Assembly (NCBI GenBank): GCA_003265435.1
Contig: NOXC01000007.1
Coordinates: forward strand, 62,001-126,000
DNA length: 64,000 bases
Source of the DNA: Cellvibrionaceae bacterium AOL6
Lineage (GTDB): Bacteria > Pseudomonadota > Gammaproteobacteria > Pseudomonadales > Cellvibrionaceae
Reading direction: 5' to 3'
Shown here piece after piece: positions 19,827 to 30,756 of the stretch. The notes beneath the pieces are model-generated. The model was not told the origin of the DNA, searched no databases, and saw only the letters and a program-made list of their open reading frames with translations. The number at the start of each line of letters is the position of its first letter. Position 1 is the stretch's first letter. Made by a program: the position numbers and the translations under genes.

Positions 19827-22385
19827 TTAAAGTGCTTCTTTAAATTCCAACCAGTTGAGATTCCATTGGTTGTCAATGGAGTTAAGTCTCAGTGTGGCCG
19901 AACCCTCTGGCAGGCTCACCGTAGTCGACACTGTCTCGTAGGACTGCCAACCACCGGTATTGGGGACGGTGATGATATCAAGCACAACGCCATCCAGCTC
20001 AACAGCAAATCGCACGTCACCTACTAGACTCGCCAATCGAAAGTCCAACAGATACTCGCCCGCTGAGTCCACTTTTATTTCATACTCTACCCATCGATCG
20101 GTTTCAAAATGACCAATATTCAAGCCACCGCCAACATCACCAGTACCTTCCGTTTGTACACCTGGATGAGCCGCCGTGTAATTTTCGGCTTCAATTTTTA
20201 TCGGCAAGGTGTAGAAGGTGGGGCCGCTTGCCACAATCTCACTGGCATAGCCCTCATCGGTTTCGTTGTACGCCGCCACGTAATAGTAGTAAGTGGTTTC
20301 TGGTACCAGATCTGAATCTTCAAACCTCGTATCTTCGACTTCAGCCACATTCGAAAAACCGGACCGAGGAGCCGTCGATCTATAAACTCGATACCCGTCT
20401 ACCTCCCCACTCGAAGCCGACCACATGATGGCATTGCTGGAATCGGAAGGCGTTATCACCAGGTCGGTGGCTTTACCTGGTATGTTAGTAAAGATCACTG
20501 CGGGCTCGGGACTCTGCAGAGAAGTCATCACCGCTTCGTTCAAAACATAGTCCATCGACTCGAACGCGCTGAAAAAGGCTTCAATATCTTCGATAGAATC
20601 GGTATTGATATCCACCGCGGGCAACGCTCGCCCATCGACGTCCTGCCACCACTGTGGCTCATCGGGAATCAAATAGACCTCAGACCACATGTCGTTCCCG
20701 CCATCGCCATTATCTTTGAAACGCCCAGACAGAGTGTATGATTGGCCACCTTCGATCTCTACCGCTTGGTAGATCACGGTGTTATGTCCGGCAGGTGCTG
20801 TCACTCTTAAGCTCGGGGAGCTGTCTATTCCCGCGATTTCGCCCGAATCGCTGTTATAGTCGTAGTCATGTGGGTCTCCCCACACCTGGATTTTAGTCCA
20901 ACCCGTATCCGAACCGAATTCACCATTGACGATGACGTTTTCACCGGTCTCGTCATTGATCAGTGCGATGCTGTCATAGCTGACATCAGTGCCATTAAAC
21001 GACCCTGTTTTTATAGCGAGGTACATTGTCTTGCTCCCCTCTCCCGCATAGGGCAATGTAGATCGCGCAGGGACATCGCAGGCATCCTCGAAGGTAGACT
21101 CCCAGTTGTTACAACTCCAAGTCTGCGCCTTGGTCAACAGCTGGTTACCATTATTCGTTACGAGCCCCCATTGGCCATTACCCACGCCTCCAGATTTGGA
21201 CGTGGTTTTTAAAGACCAAGCCGTCGCAGCCCAATTCAATAAGTTGTATTTATCAAAACTGGCTCGGGTAATTTCACCCCCCATCTCACCAAGTCCGGTC
21301 CAAGGCTGCATTTCTCCAACCAATGTGGGTGTGTACACATCACGCGCGAGACGGGCCCAATCACACACGCCCTCTTGCCCCGACTCGCCACAAGTAATCC
21401 AGTCGCGATGCACGGCGTAGCCAATTTCCCCCCAACCAAACAAACCGGGATAGAAATGCAAGTCAAACGCGACGTTTTCCATACCCAGATCGAGTGGGTC
21501 ACCATAAGCCTCTATGCCGTCAGCGTTATGGCCAGCGAGGATGACGATATGGTTCTGGTCGATTTCCCGTATTGCCTCAAACAATTCCACGGAGAACTCA
21601 GCCAATGTCTCTGAATCGGTGCCCCAAGGCTCATTCAGTAAACCGTAACCCGCCACTGCGGCTTCATCGTTATACCGAGCCGCGATTTGTTGCCACAACC
21701 AGCGCGTGCGATCGCGGAATTCAGCATTCTCCCAAAGTGCATTTTGACCTTCGCAACCAGTGTGTTGTTCGTAACCCTGTCCTCCTACAGCACCATGTAA
21801 ATCCAATACCACATACATATCACGTGCCTTGGCTTTGGCGATGGCATCATCGAGGTATACCCACGCATCTTCTCGAAGGGTGTAAGGTGCGGTCTCGTCT
21901 TCGATTAAATTGTACGGGAAGGGAATACGCACGAGATTAAAGCCGGCCTGCTCCATCACATCCCAATCAGTGTCCGTAATCCAAGAATCGCGATGTAGTT
22001 TGATGATGCGCTCCTTCTCGTCATAGCCGAAGCGCGTTTCCAATACGGATTCCAAGGTGCACTGATCATTAATGCCCGCACCCAGCGGATCCTCCCCCGC
22101 ATCGAACATCCAGAATTCCATCGATAACCAATTACCCAGGTTAATTCCCCGAAGAGAGACTTTTTGTCCTTCTTCATTCACCCAAAGTGTACCGTCCGCC
22201 TTCAATGCACTGTAATTCTCCTCCCCAGGTGCAGGCTCTTCAAATGCGGGTGGCACAGGAGTAATCGGGTCTGGCGCGTCGCTGCCACAGGCGCCAATGA
22301 GGGAAGCGACTGCTATCGCAGAGCTAAGTTTAAGTGCACGTTTACTAAGCACGTGCTCAATCTTTGAAAAGAGTGGTTTTTTCAT
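19827..22385 (-). CDS. GH5 glucanase lipoprotein with Fn3 and CBM6 modules
   Basis: Start at ATG 22385 (MKKPLFSK), after a four-residue extension in the open frame; 852 residues. The signal ends in a lipobox LIGAC, so the protein is anchored in a membrane, probably the outer membrane. The GH5 domain (about 55-430) shows RGINLGNWLSMEFWMFD, LDLHGAVGGQG, acid/base Glu in YGLLNEPWG and nucleophile Glu in LVGEMQPW. A beta-sandwich region (about 440-600), an Fn3 domain (about 650-730, DGYRVYRSTA to YYYYVAAYNET) and a C-terminal CBM6 (IEAENYTAAHPGVQTEGTGDVGGG) follow. The GH5 has the look of exo-beta-1,3-glucanases, so laminarin is the likely substrate. It lies between the TonB receptor and GH3. Confidence 0.85.
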   Translation of the reverse strand: MKKPLFSKIEHVLSKRALKLSSAIAVASLIGACGSDAPDPITPVPPAFEEPAPGEENYSALKADGTLWVNEEGQKVSLRGINLGNWLSMEFWMFDAGEDPLGAGINDQCTLESVLETRFGYDEKERIIKLHRDSWITDTDWDVMEQAGFNLVRIPFPYNLIEDETAPYTLREDAWVYLDDAIAKAKARDMYVVLDLHGAVGGQGYEQHTGCEGQNALWENAEFRDRTRWLWQQIAARYNDEAAVAGYGLLNEPWGTDSETLAEFSVELFEAIREIDQNHIVILAGHNADGIEAYGDPLDLGMENVAFDLHFYPGLFGWGEIGYAVHRDWITCGESGQEGVCDWARLARDVYTPTLVGEMQPWTGLGEMGGEITRASFDKYNLLNWAATAWSLKTTSKSGGVGNGQWGLVTNNGNQLLTKAQTWSCNNWESTFEDACDVPARSTLPYAGEGSKTMYLAIKTGSFNGTDVSYDSIALINDETGENVIVNGEFGSDTGWTKIQVWGDPHDYDYNSDSGEIAGIDSSPSLRVTAPAGHNTVIYQAVEIEGGQSYTLSGRFKDNGDGGNDMWSEVYLIPDEPQWWQDVDGRALPAVDINTDSIEDIEAFFSAFESMDYVLNEAVMTSLQSPEPAVIFTNIPGKATDLVITPSDSSNAIMWSASSGEVDGYRVYRSTAPRSGFSNVAEVEDTRFEDSDLVPETTYYYYVAAYNETDEGYASEIVASGPTFYTLPIKIEAENYTAAHPGVQTEGTGDVGGGLNIGHFETDRWVEYEIKVDSAGEYLLDFRLASLVGDVRFAVELDGVVLDIITVPNTGGWQSYETVSTTVSLPEGSATLRLNSIDNQWNLNWLEFKEAL

Positions 22386-22451
22386 TATTGTCACCATACA
22401 AATGTCGTTATCGGAGAGGGGCGCACCCCTCTCTACGAGAGAACCTATCTG

Positions 22452-24856
22452 TTAGAAATTCGCTGAAAAACGGACGCCGGCCGTACGAGGGGCCGCATAG
22501 CGCCCAGGAAACCCTGCTGCGGTATTATTATCGACAGAAGCACTGGATTTGGTCATTTCGTCAGTGGCATTGTTGACGAAGAGGTCCACGGTCCAGTTGT
22601 CACCAGAGTCGTACATCAACCCCAGGTTCACTTTTGCATGCGCGTCCTGTCCCGCGGGATTCCCGTAATAGCGTCCTGTCTGCTGAACATCATCAATAAC
22701 ATTGTTTATCTCCGCGCTATTTTCATTTTGATCGCGGAAGTACACATCATCGATATAGCTCACATTGATACGGGGAGTCAGGGTCGAAGATTGCAATTCG
22801 AAGTCCCAGCGAAAACCGAAATTCACGGTAAACTCAGGCGATTGAGGAAGTGTATTGCCTGCAAGATCGTATAAGCCTGTCGGCTCCCCGTTGTCATCCA
22901 AAATCGGCGTATTGTTGTCACCATAACCACCGTTATCCACGATGTAATCGGTATACTGCGCATCGAGATATCCGCCAGATACATCGAGCACCCCCGACTG
23001 CCCCACCAGCCATGTCAATTCAAGCTCGACGCCTGAAATTTCTGCACCCGCGACGTTTGAATTTACGATTTGATTTTCGTCTTCGTCATAACCAGAGCGA
23101 ATCAGATTGTCGTATTCCATGAAAAACGCTGCCGCGTTTAAACGCATGCGGTTGAAATCGACTTTGTACCCGATCTCATAGCTCGTACTGTTCTCAGGTT
23201 CTGTTGCTGCGCCCCCATCCTGAATCACGCCCGCTCGATACCCCGTCGCCACACTGGCATAGGTCATCTGGTCGCCCCACTCATAGGTTGCCCGCGCCAG
23301 ATAGGTTGTTTGCTCGTCTTCAACTTCGACATCATTGCGTTTATCCGCCGCGCAGCTACCGCGCTGACGTTCTTGGCCCGTAAGATCATCCAAGCCATCC
23401 GGCCCTTCCGCGCCGGTGCGATTATTGAGAAAATCTTCAAAGGTGACCAAGGCAGAGCCACCCAAAGTTGGGCGAATGTAGCCATCACAATCATCACCGT
23501 AATTACGCCCCCCCGATCGTATTTAAGGTCATCGGTATAGCGCACACCCCCGGTCAAAGAAAACGCGTCACTAATGCGGTAGGTTAACTGACCGTAAGCC
23601 GCAGCCGACTCAGAACCGCGAGCAGGTTGAATAAAGGTCGCGCCACGCTGGTTTAACCATGGACCATCGCCATCGAAATCAAAGCGAATCGCGGTCTCTT
23701 CTTCAAAGTAATAGAGACCTACTGTCCACTCGAGCCTGTCACTTCCGGAGTTTTGAATCTTAATTTCATGGCTGGTCGCGGTCGAATCTTGGTATTCCGT
23801 GCGAGCTTCACGAAACATGGACAGCACACCCGCGTCCTGATCGACGACTTGGCGACGACTCAAATCACTTGTTCCAAAGAGATACTGAGCGTTAACTCCA
23901 TCCGTAATGTCGTAACTGAGCTTGGATCGAATCACATCGCTGGTCATGTCCAGCATTACCGGCGAGTCGATAAAGGCATCGAAGTTCCCCTTCTCAACTT
24001 CCACCGGATTTAGGAGTACCCCAGTATTGCCTTGGTCAGTAAAGGTTTCATAAGAGAGCGTCCAATCCAGTGCATCGGTCAGCTCCCACAGTCCCGTTAG
24101 ACGAGCCGAACGTACGTCAGTATTGTTCAGTTTCATGCCGGAGGTGTTGGCCGTACGCAGGGTTGTCGGCCCAGAATATTCGCCTTCCAAACCCCGGGGA
24201 TCGGTATCAATGGCGTTGACCCAACCGTCATCTTGATCAGAATACGCCGCCACGCGGAAAGACAGAGAATCACTGACAGGCAAGGTAAACGCACCTGACA
24301 CCTGCTGCCGGTTGTAGGTGCCATAGGTGACTTGGATATCGCCCTCAAATTCTTTCCCTGGTCGGCGGGTTGTCAGTAGCATTGCGCCGCCCGTGTTGTT
24401 ACGCCCAAAAAGCGTTCCCTGTGGCCCACGTAACACTTGAACGTTCTCCAGGTCGTACATCAAGGCCAAAGCCCCCTGAGCACGTGCTGCAAACACGCCA
24501 TCAACGTACACACCCACCCCTTGATCGCCTGTTTCAGTGGGGTTGTTCGTACCGACACCTCGAATGTAGATTTTGATATCGCTTTGATCTTCCTGACCGG
24601 AAACAATGAGGTTGGGGACAAAGCCTGTCAGCCCTGTCACATTCAGAATGTCGTTTTCAATCAAGGCTTCCTGGCTCATAACCGATACCGCGATCGGCGT
24701 GCTCTGCAACGAAGCTTCACGCCGTTCGGCGGTTACAATGACTTCTTCGAGTCCTGGTTGCTCATCTTGCGCGAGGACTTGGGATGACACGCTGAAGGCC
24801 AAGATTCCCGAAATCGCAACCGCGAGGGGCTGCCTTTTATCTAAAGGGCTGAACAT
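22452..24856 (-). pseudogene. TonB-dependent outer-membrane receptor, frameshifted at a poly-G tract
   Basis: The first frame (24856 to 23264) has a signal peptide ending VLAQD, a TonB-box-like EEVIVTAERRE, a plug domain and half of a beta-barrel. After KYDRGG the sense is lost. The second frame (to 22452) picks up as RNYGDDCDGYIRPTLGG and runs to the terminal aromatic signature of outer-membrane barrels (AGVRFSANF). A G7 run on the minus strand (plus 23508-23514) marks the break; eight Gs would restore a single protein of about 800 residues. The receptor is of the iron/substrate type common in Proteobacteria and here probably imports beta-glucan oligosaccharides, given the GH5 and GH3 genes downstream. 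As read, no functional barrel would form. Confidence 0.85.
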
Positions 24857-25283
24857 GATCTACCTGCCTGATTATTAGTATGTTTAATTATTCGATATCA
24901 ATATATGTACTTCTTTTGCAGCGCGGCCCAGTTGTCTGATATTCGCGAACAGGACAACCAAGAGACGACGTGGCTCCACACGGCAAGGTTAATCCTGTCG
25001 CGTCCAAGCCGAATTTGCGTTCGCTAGAATACAAATACGCGTTCGACTGGGTAAAAGTACGGCATTTTTGAGGTTCGACTTGAACAGAACGCCTAATTAT
25101 CGTTGTTTTTTGCTATATTTTGAGTGATGGCAATAACGTAGTGCGAAGAGCGAGCGCTCAACCAACTGTGAAGTTATCGAGGGCCACGCCAAGGTGAACA
25201 TGTCCGCCGGGGTATTGAAGGCGTAAAACGGTCAAGCGTCCACGTCACGCTCGTCGAGAAGGGCGAGCCATCACACCGGCGAC
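24857..25283. other. Intergenic region upstream of the TonB receptor
   Basis: About 430 bases between the AraC-type gene and the receptor it probably controls, both on the minus strand. The part next to the receptor is AT-rich and should hold its promoter. I see no clear operator, repeat or gene remnant. Confidence 0.5.
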
Positions 25284-26492
25284 TTACGACGCACCAAAGA
25301 TGTCTTCTCCGCATTCCTGGTGCTGAGCACGACAGCTTTCACGATACTGACTGGGAGTCTGGCCAACGATACGTTTAAAGTAGGTATTAAAGACCGACTT
25401 ACTATTGAAGCCTACGTTGTAGAAAATGTCGGTAATGGACTGATGATCAAACGCTGGATCAGCCAAACGAGCCTTAGCAACATCAACCCGATGCCGATTC
25501 ACGAACTCGTAAAAGTTGGTCTCAAAGTGTGTCTTCAGTAGCTGCGACAGTCGCCTAGGAGGCACGTCGAGCGCCGCCGCCAACTTATCTAGTGATATGT
25601 TAGGCAGGGCGTACACGGCGGGGTCTTTCATGCCTTGCTCGATCTGTTTCACCCACTCCTGTGTCATCGCATCTTCAGGCTCTGATGGCGTAATGGATTC
25701 CGACTCAATCGCCTCAACCGACTCAAACCGGGAAAACTTGAGTAATACGAGGATATTAATCGCTAGAAAGTTGAGATGATAGGCACTCACACCAAGGTTG
25801 TTCAGGAGATCCATATTGAAGTGTTGCTGCACTAGCCCGTAGATCTTTACTGATGCTAGTACGGCATCAAGAGAAAATAGCGAAAGAATGGTGAGCAGCA
25901 TCGCCTTTAGCCACACCTGATCTCTGTAATTGATGTTTGCTAATGACAGCTGAATGTGACGTCCATAACGCCAGACGAGCCCCAGGCTAAGCACCCCATA
26001 CACGATACGGATGTATTTACTAGCTGCGTCGAAATACAGAAAGGGGGAGGAGTAAGCAATGTGCTGGGTTTCAATCAGTGCACTTTTTTCGTGATTGCTT
26101 AAACCATAGAAGTTGAATACCAACAACACTGCATAGAGCGCGAGCGGGATCAAATGCAGGCACTCCAAACGTTTTAGAGTGAAGTCCTTAAAAAGCAAAG
26201 AGCGCACGAACAGGTATAAGAAAGGACCGTCCAGATAGTAGGCGTAGCTCCCGAGAAAAAACAGATTGGGTGAAATATCCAAGACCCAAAGACGGAACTC
26301 TTTACCCCAAAAAACGAGTTCATGCATTGCCATCAGGCTATGACATGCAAGAAAGCCCACAAAAAACCAAGTACTCATGCGTCGAGCGCGCTGGCTTACA
26401 CATAAAATAGCCGCCACCAACAGGCATTCATAACTTAAAAGAATAAGTATTACGTCATGGAAATTAAATACGACGGTATCCATCGGCGCCAC
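25284..26492 (-). CDS. Membrane-anchored AraC-family regulator (multi-TM sensor plus HTH)
   Basis: A 402-residue protein whose first 260 residues form about seven hydrophobic helices (for example ILILLSYECLLVAAILCV and HLIPLALYAVLLVFNFY). The C-terminal 110 residues form an AraC double helix-turn-helix (ISLDKLAAALDVPPRRLSQLL ... SITDIFYNVGFNSKSVFNTYFKRIVGQTPSQYRE). Such proteins sense a ligand at the membrane and bind DNA directly. It sits just upstream of the TonB receptor and beta-glucan enzymes, on the same strand, so it is the probable local activator of that block. The ligand is unknown. Confidence 0.85.
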   Translation of the reverse strand: MAPMDTVVFNFHDVILILLSYECLLVAAILCVSQRARRMSTWFFVGFLACHSLMAMHELVFWGKEFRLWVLDISPNLFFLGSYAYYLDGPFLYLFVRSLLFKDFTLKRLECLHLIPLALYAVLLVFNFYGLSNHEKSALIETQHIAYSSPFLYFDAASKYIRIVYGVLSLGLVWRYGRHIQLSLANINYRDQVWLKAMLLTILSLFSLDAVLASVKIYGLVQQHFNMDLLNNLGVSAYHLNFLAINILVLLKFSRFESVEAIESESITPSEPEDAMTQEWVKQIEQGMKDPAVYALPNISLDKLAAALDVPPRRLSQLLKTHFETNFYEFVNRHRVDVAKARLADPAFDHQSITDIFYNVGFNSKSVFNTYFKRIVGQTPSQYRESCRAQHQECGEDIFGAS

Positions 26493-26566
26493 AGCTATTA
26501 TTGTTTTGAGCGCAGCCTAACACATTCCTCATCCTCAACTGAAGTACAAGAGAAGGCGTACCAAGC

Positions 26567-26598
26567 AAAAAAAAGCGGCTCGTGTTAGCAAGCCGCTT
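26567..26598 (-). terminator. Terminator after the small beta-helix gene
   Basis: On the minus strand AAGCGGCT, a ten-base loop, AGCCGCTT and a run of Ts (stem plus 26573-26598, T-run plus 26567-26574), about 25 bases after the stop. Confidence 0.85.
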
Positions 26599-26622
26599 GG
26601 AGAGGTTACCGACTGATACGTA

Positions 26623-28101
26623 TCAGTAGTACTTCACTTTAACGAATTTACAACCATTTGATGGATTAAACTTGACGGTAGTACCGCTTAGCGAGCTTGA
26701 CGATGCGTAATTACCACTCACATTTAACTGACCAGAACCGTTCACTGACACGACCGATCCACGAAAATCGCAGGAATCGTTTGCATCACTGTCCCATACC
26801 TGTAGCGTACGCCCGCTGAGATTATGGGCGAAAGTAGCACAGTTGGCTTGATTCAAATTTAACTCCACGCGATCTCCTTTACTCACTGACACCGTGGACG
26901 AACATCCACTACCTCCACCTGGTGTAGGAGTCGGAGTTGGCGCGGGTGTAGGAGTAGGCGCTGGTGTTGGCGTAGGGGCAGGAGTAGGAGTAGGCACTGG
27001 GGTGGGCGTAGGGGCCGGTGCAGAACCACCGCAGCCACCGCTCAACTCATCATAGCAGGAATACGGCCCAGCCCAATCCTGTTCGATCGAGGCATCGAGT
27101 TGGTCATCGATGTGGCGCTCTTGATAAGAAGCATCCAGCCGCTTGGTTCCGCCGTCTAAGCGCACATTGTCTCTAGCGTGAACCATCTCTTCAATCAATT
27201 TGAAAGTCGGAGCACCGGACGGCAATCTAAACGTATTGTTGTAAATGTTTGAATTACGGTGCTCATCTAGGGTCAAGATAGCGTGAGCAACATTGTTGTC
27301 GCCACCGTAATCCATATCATTATTTCGAATAATCACATCCGTTCCCTTGAGATCAATGAAGCTATCTGCATTTGGGAACTCTGCTGTACCGATTATGCCG
27401 ACGGCATTGATCGTATTGTCTTCAATGATCGTGCCTTTGGTACCCGCTTTTACATCAAAGGCTTCTGCAGTGATTTGCGGGCCGAAGGTACAACCACCAA
27501 TCCGGTTGTAATTACTGGCATCGACCGGATTCATTTCATGGCCATCATGTGAGCCAACATACACCCCCTCACCCGTCCCCGCTTTGCCTTGACGGTTTCC
27601 CGTATCATGTACATAACAATTTTTTAAGGTGTTGTAGGACGATGAAAAACGGAAATGAATGGCTTCTTGCCCCGTGTGGAACACCTCTACGTTATCGATC
27701 ACGTTGTGGTTAGAGCCTTCCAACATAATGCCTTTTTGTGCTGTGGAAAACTTCAAATCGCGAATGACCCAGTAGTCCGCATTCTCCAATCGAAAAATGT
27801 AGCCACTATCGACATTCGTGCCCTTCAGGGTTTGCTTCGCACTTTTGGATTTACTCTTCAGAACAATCGGTGCATTGGCTGTACCGCTTCGATCACTGTA
27901 GAAATGTGACGCGTGCCCGCCACTAGAATCCTTTGAACCGATATAGGTACCAGGATGAACAATAATCGTATCGCCCGGTGATGCGTTCTTTAGAGCGTTT
28001 TGCAGTTGCACAGCATTGTGAACATCGATGTTTCCAGCGAGCGAGGAGGCAGAAATAGCGATAGACGCAATGGCGCTAGCCAGCGTTAGTTTAGTTTTCA
28101 T
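26623..28101 (-). CDS. Secreted right-handed beta-helix protein with Pro-Thr linker and cysteine-rich C-terminal module (candidate polysaccharide lyase)
   Basis: A 492-residue protein: signal peptide (about 1-22, ending SSLAG), a beta-helix of about 335 residues ([45 protein letters not shown]), a linker of PTPTPAP repeats, and an 88-residue C-terminal module with four cysteines (from [18 protein letters not shown]). The beginning, [25 protein letters not shown], is common in pectate-lyase-like folds. The C-terminal module is probably carbohydrate-binding, but I cannot assign it to a CBM family. The gene has an upstream site shared with GH88 and gntR, so it probably works on the same uronate polymer. 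Its exact activity is not known. Confidence 0.7.
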   Translation of the reverse strand: MKTKLTLASAIASIAISASSLAGNIDVHNAVQLQNALKNASPGDTIIVHPGTYIGSKDSSGGHASHFYSDRSGTANAPIVLKSKSKSAKQTLKGTNVDSGYIFRLENADYWVIRDLKFSTAQKGIMLEGSNHNVIDNVEVFHTGQEAIHFRFSSSYNTLKNCYVHDTGNRQGKAGTGEGVYVGSHDGHEMNPVDASNYNRIGGCTFGPQITAEAFDVKAGTKGTIIEDNTINAVGIIGTAEFPNADSFIDLKGTDVIIRNNDMDYGGDNNVAHAILTLDEHRNSNIYNNTFRLPSGAPTFKLIEEMVHARDNVRLDGGTKRLDASYQERHIDDQLDASIEQDWAGPYSCYDELSGGCGGSAPAPTPTPVPTPTPAPTPTPAPTPTPAPTPTPTPGGGSGCSSTVSVSKGDRVELNLNQANCATFAHNLSGRTLQVWDSDANDSCDFRGSVVSVNGSGQLNVSGNYASSSSLSGTTVKFNPSNGCKFVKVKYY

Positions 28102-28462
28102 TACAAAGACCTCTTGAGCCCCAGTGACGGTTCGATCGACTGACGAACGCTGACACGGAACTTTTATTATTATTTACTCGATACTCAGGACTCAGGTTCC
28201 CATCCATGCAGAATGCCGCACAACATCAGCGGCATTCCCTTTCCCGGTATCACCAAGCCACAGCAAAAGCACAGACCTACAACCCGTCAATCTCATCTGT
28301 ATAGATGATTTACGTGCCCTTGTTGTGTTGCTTGCCAGTGAAAACTCGGCATCTGGTCAAGTGGCCTTACCATAACAAACGGATGACCAATTTGGCTACC
28401 ACTAATTTGCTTTTACGGATACTTTGCGGCGGAATTCACGTCGCTAACAACAAAGGTCGGCT
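28102..28462. other. Intergenic region upstream of the small beta-helix gene
   Basis: About 360 bases. It holds the promoter of the gene at 26623-28101 and the operator copy at 28355-28373; I see nothing else. Confidence 0.6.
28355..28373 (-). promoter_or_regulatory. Putative FadR-type GntR operator, copy 1
   Basis: TGGTCAAGTGGCCTTACCA on the plus strand. Fifteen of its bases (GTCAA, TGGCCTTACCA with one variable position) recur at 32604 and 32773. The reverse strand holds TGGTAAGGCCA, close to the TGGT-N3-ACCA core bound by FadR-subfamily regulators. It lies about 250 bases upstream of the beta-helix gene start at 28101. Confidence 0.65.
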
Positions 28463-30550
28463 TTATAGGGCAGAGCGTTGATGTATAAGACGTCGAACGA
28501 GCCCTACTCCAAGTACCGCGAGAAAGATCACAGACGATGCGCCCCCCCCACGCCGAGTTTCTTTTACATCAGTATCTGGATCACTGATCGAATCGGTAGG
28601 CGTTGGACTCTCAGAGCTTACTGGTGTCGGTAAGGGTATAGGCGTCGAGGGTGAAGATGTAGACGTAGGTGTGGGAGCCGGCACTGGCGTTGGCGTTGGC
28701 GTTGGCGTTGGCGTTGGCGTTGGCGTCGGCATTGGCGTCGGCATTGGCGTCGGCATTGGCGTCGGCATTGGCGTTGGTGTCGGCGTTGGTGTCGGCGTTG
28801 GTGTCGGCGTTGGTGTCGGCGTTGGTGTCGGCGTTGGTGTCGGCGTTGGTGTAGGTCCAACCCCACCAGACACAGGTTCACTCAACACCCCGGAGTATGG
28901 CATACCATCGTAGACAGCTTCCGCATTTGCCTGATTCCAGGTCTCGATATTCTTGCCGTTAACATTGAGATGGACGTAGCGCTCGCCATCCCATGCAAAG
29001 GTATATTGTGTATCTGGTGTATCAAATACACCCCACGTTTCTATCGGCGCCCCCGCTTCGACAGCCTTTTTAAACACATTGTTAAGTAGAACATTATTAG
29101 GGCCTGTTGGGCCTGCCCATTTGCTCGCGTGATCTGCCGAACCATACCATATAGGCTGCCAAGTGCCACTGCTGGGCGTGCCTGTACTGGTATTCCAGCT
29201 TCGATGTTCGAACGGCACTTCGCTTACATTATTCCGAATGGTATTGTTTCGCTCCCAACCACCATGCAAATTTATATCGACATTAAAATAGTTGTTTTCT
29301 ACCACGTTTCCGGTCGCGGACCATTGCAGACTAAGATGGCGAATATTGACAATATAATTTCCAGAGATAAGGCTATCGTACAATTTTGAACCACGGAAAT
29401 AACCATTTCCGCCAGCCCCTTTATTCCAAGCTCCGTCGATGTGGTTATCCAAAAAAGTGATGTTCTTCGCGTGCTCAGTGACGACTGGATGAGATCCCAT
29501 CATCTCCATTCGAACATCTTCGACAAACGCATTGTGAACAAATTTAAAAATAATGCCATGGATCGCATCTTCAGGGCATAAATTAAGATAACGATGACCT
29601 ACCCCGTCGGGATTCGATTGACTAAATGGCTCACGGTTCAGCCCCTCACATGCCGTGCCCACCGGATCCAAGGTGAGATAGAAATGTCGAAACCCTACAT
29701 TTTTAACGGCTGTGACAGGCATGACTCGACTATCGTAACCCCTGGATTCATTCTGAATTGGAACATCAAATTCCAATGCCTTATCCAGCGTGATTTCATC
29801 TAAAAGGGGGTCAATAGCGGTGACTAAGAATAGTTGCGTTCTCATGTGTCCAGTTTGAATATGGGATGCATCGCGTCTTTCGTCCGGCACACCACTCAAA
29901 TCTAAAAAAGCATCATCGTTTGCCGCCCCGACATACACGACATCGCCTACTGAGAAATTATCCTCAACACTCTTATTAATCGCTAGCGTGTCCTCCCCCA
30001 TGCTGGCGGGGCGAGTAAGTTCGATAGAATGCTTCCAGTGAAAATTTGCACTCCCCTCGTACGCAGGCTCTTTAGGATGTTTTTCACGTGTTTCTGCTCT
30101 GAATACCGCGAAGCCAGGCCAGTATTTACTATCGAAATCAGGCGAATTATCGCTCGCAATACCGTAGGGTTTCCAAGACCTCGCGACAATCTTCGTCCCT
30201 GACTCCGGGTCACTTCCACGCCCCTCAATCACTATACCCGAGCGGTCCACATGAACTTCCTGATTCAGTATTATCTCTCCTGCGGGAAGAAGAATTCGGA
30301 TGAGGTTGGACTCGGGATTATCGATATCAATGCTATCGATAATTTCTTGTAAACTGGATGCATCATCCAGCCCATCATTGGCAATGACGCCTCGCTGATC
30401 GGCAAAGATAGTCTGGTTAAATATCGTCGGGAGACTTTGCCCCTCATAATACCCGGCATTCGCATAAACCTGGACAGGGATAAAGGAAACGAAAAGTACT
30501 GCAAACGAAAGTTGAAAACGGGCGGCTATTTTAGAGTTCAACATACTCAA
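28463..30550 (-). CDS. Large secreted beta-helix protein with C-terminal sorting tail (candidate polysaccharide lyase)
   Basis: A 695-residue protein: signal peptide ending VYANA, a pectate-lyase-superfamily N-terminal segment ([24 protein letters not shown]), a parallel beta-helix to about residue 540 ([42 protein letters not shown]), a long pure Pro-Thr/Met linker and a tail [18 protein letters not shown] followed by RR. The tail resembles GlyGly-CTERM signals, as in the PL24-like enzyme. The family is not one I recognise; the fold and the GH88 neighbour upstream suggest a lyase or hydrolase of a uronate polymer. It lies about 200 bases downstream of GH88 on the same strand and may be co-transcribed with it. 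Confidence 0.65.
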   Translation of the reverse strand: MSMLNSKIAARFQLSFAVLFVSFIPVQVYANAGYYEGQSLPTIFNQTIFADQRGVIANDGLDDASSLQEIIDSIDIDNPESNLIRILLPAGEIILNQEVHVDRSGIVIEGRGSDPESGTKIVARSWKPYGIASDNSPDFDSKYWPGFAVFRAETREKHPKEPAYEGSANFHWKHSIELTRPASMGEDTLAINKSVEDNFSVGDVVYVGAANDDAFLDLSGVPDERRDASHIQTGHMRTQLFLVTAIDPLLDEITLDKALEFDVPIQNESRGYDSRVMPVTAVKNVGFRHFYLTLDPVGTACEGLNREPFSQSNPDGVGHRYLNLCPEDAIHGIIFKFVHNAFVEDVRMEMMGSHPVVTEHAKNITFLDNHIDGAWNKGAGGNGYFRGSKLYDSLISGNYIVNIRHLSLQWSATGNVVENNYFNVDINLHGGWERNNTIRNNVSEVPFEHRSWNTSTGTPSSGTWQPIWYGSADHASKWAGPTGPNNVLLNNVFKKAVEAGAPIETWGVFDTPDTQYTFAWDGERYVHLNVNGKNIETWNQANAEAVYDGMPYSGVLSEPVSGGVGPTPTPTPTPTPTPTPTPTPTPTPTPTPTPMPTPMPTPMPTPMPTPTPTPTPTPTPTPVPAPTPTSTSSPSTPIPLPTPVSSESPTPTDSISDPDTDVKETRRGGGASSVIFLAVLGVGLVRRLIHQRSAL
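28682..28852 (-). repeat. Hexanucleotide/dodecanucleotide tandem repeat encoding a Pro-Thr linker
   Basis: Near-perfect GGCGTT units turn into GGCGTCGGCATT and then GGCGTTGGTGTC units, at least 14 copies of 12 bases in all. On the minus strand they encode PTPTP and PMPTP. All units are multiples of three, so slippage would change linker length but not the frame. Confidence 0.9.
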
Positions 30551-30756
30551 GCGTATTCATTAGAAATTAACGGGTGGCAAAAGACGGAGACTCTCTTGCC
30601 CTAAATCAGAGAAAACGGATCTATACAGCGCTCTCAAAGCTATCCCAATCTATGAGAATAGACGCATTCGCATCAGATAGGCACCGCCTCCCTTCGGCGC
30701 CTATCCATCATAAGGTTCACTGTTCGTGAAATCAGATGTGCGGTATAGGCTTCAAT

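Noticed and set aside
28682-28852. CRISPR-like direct repeats
   Set aside because: Units have no unique spacers, are only 6-12 bases long and are coding; no cas genes in the window.
28671-28913. Plus-strand frames rich in Gly-Val or Leu-Ala opposite the beta-helix linker
   Set aside because: They are the complement of the Pro-Thr repeat DNA; repetitive composition keeps all frames open.
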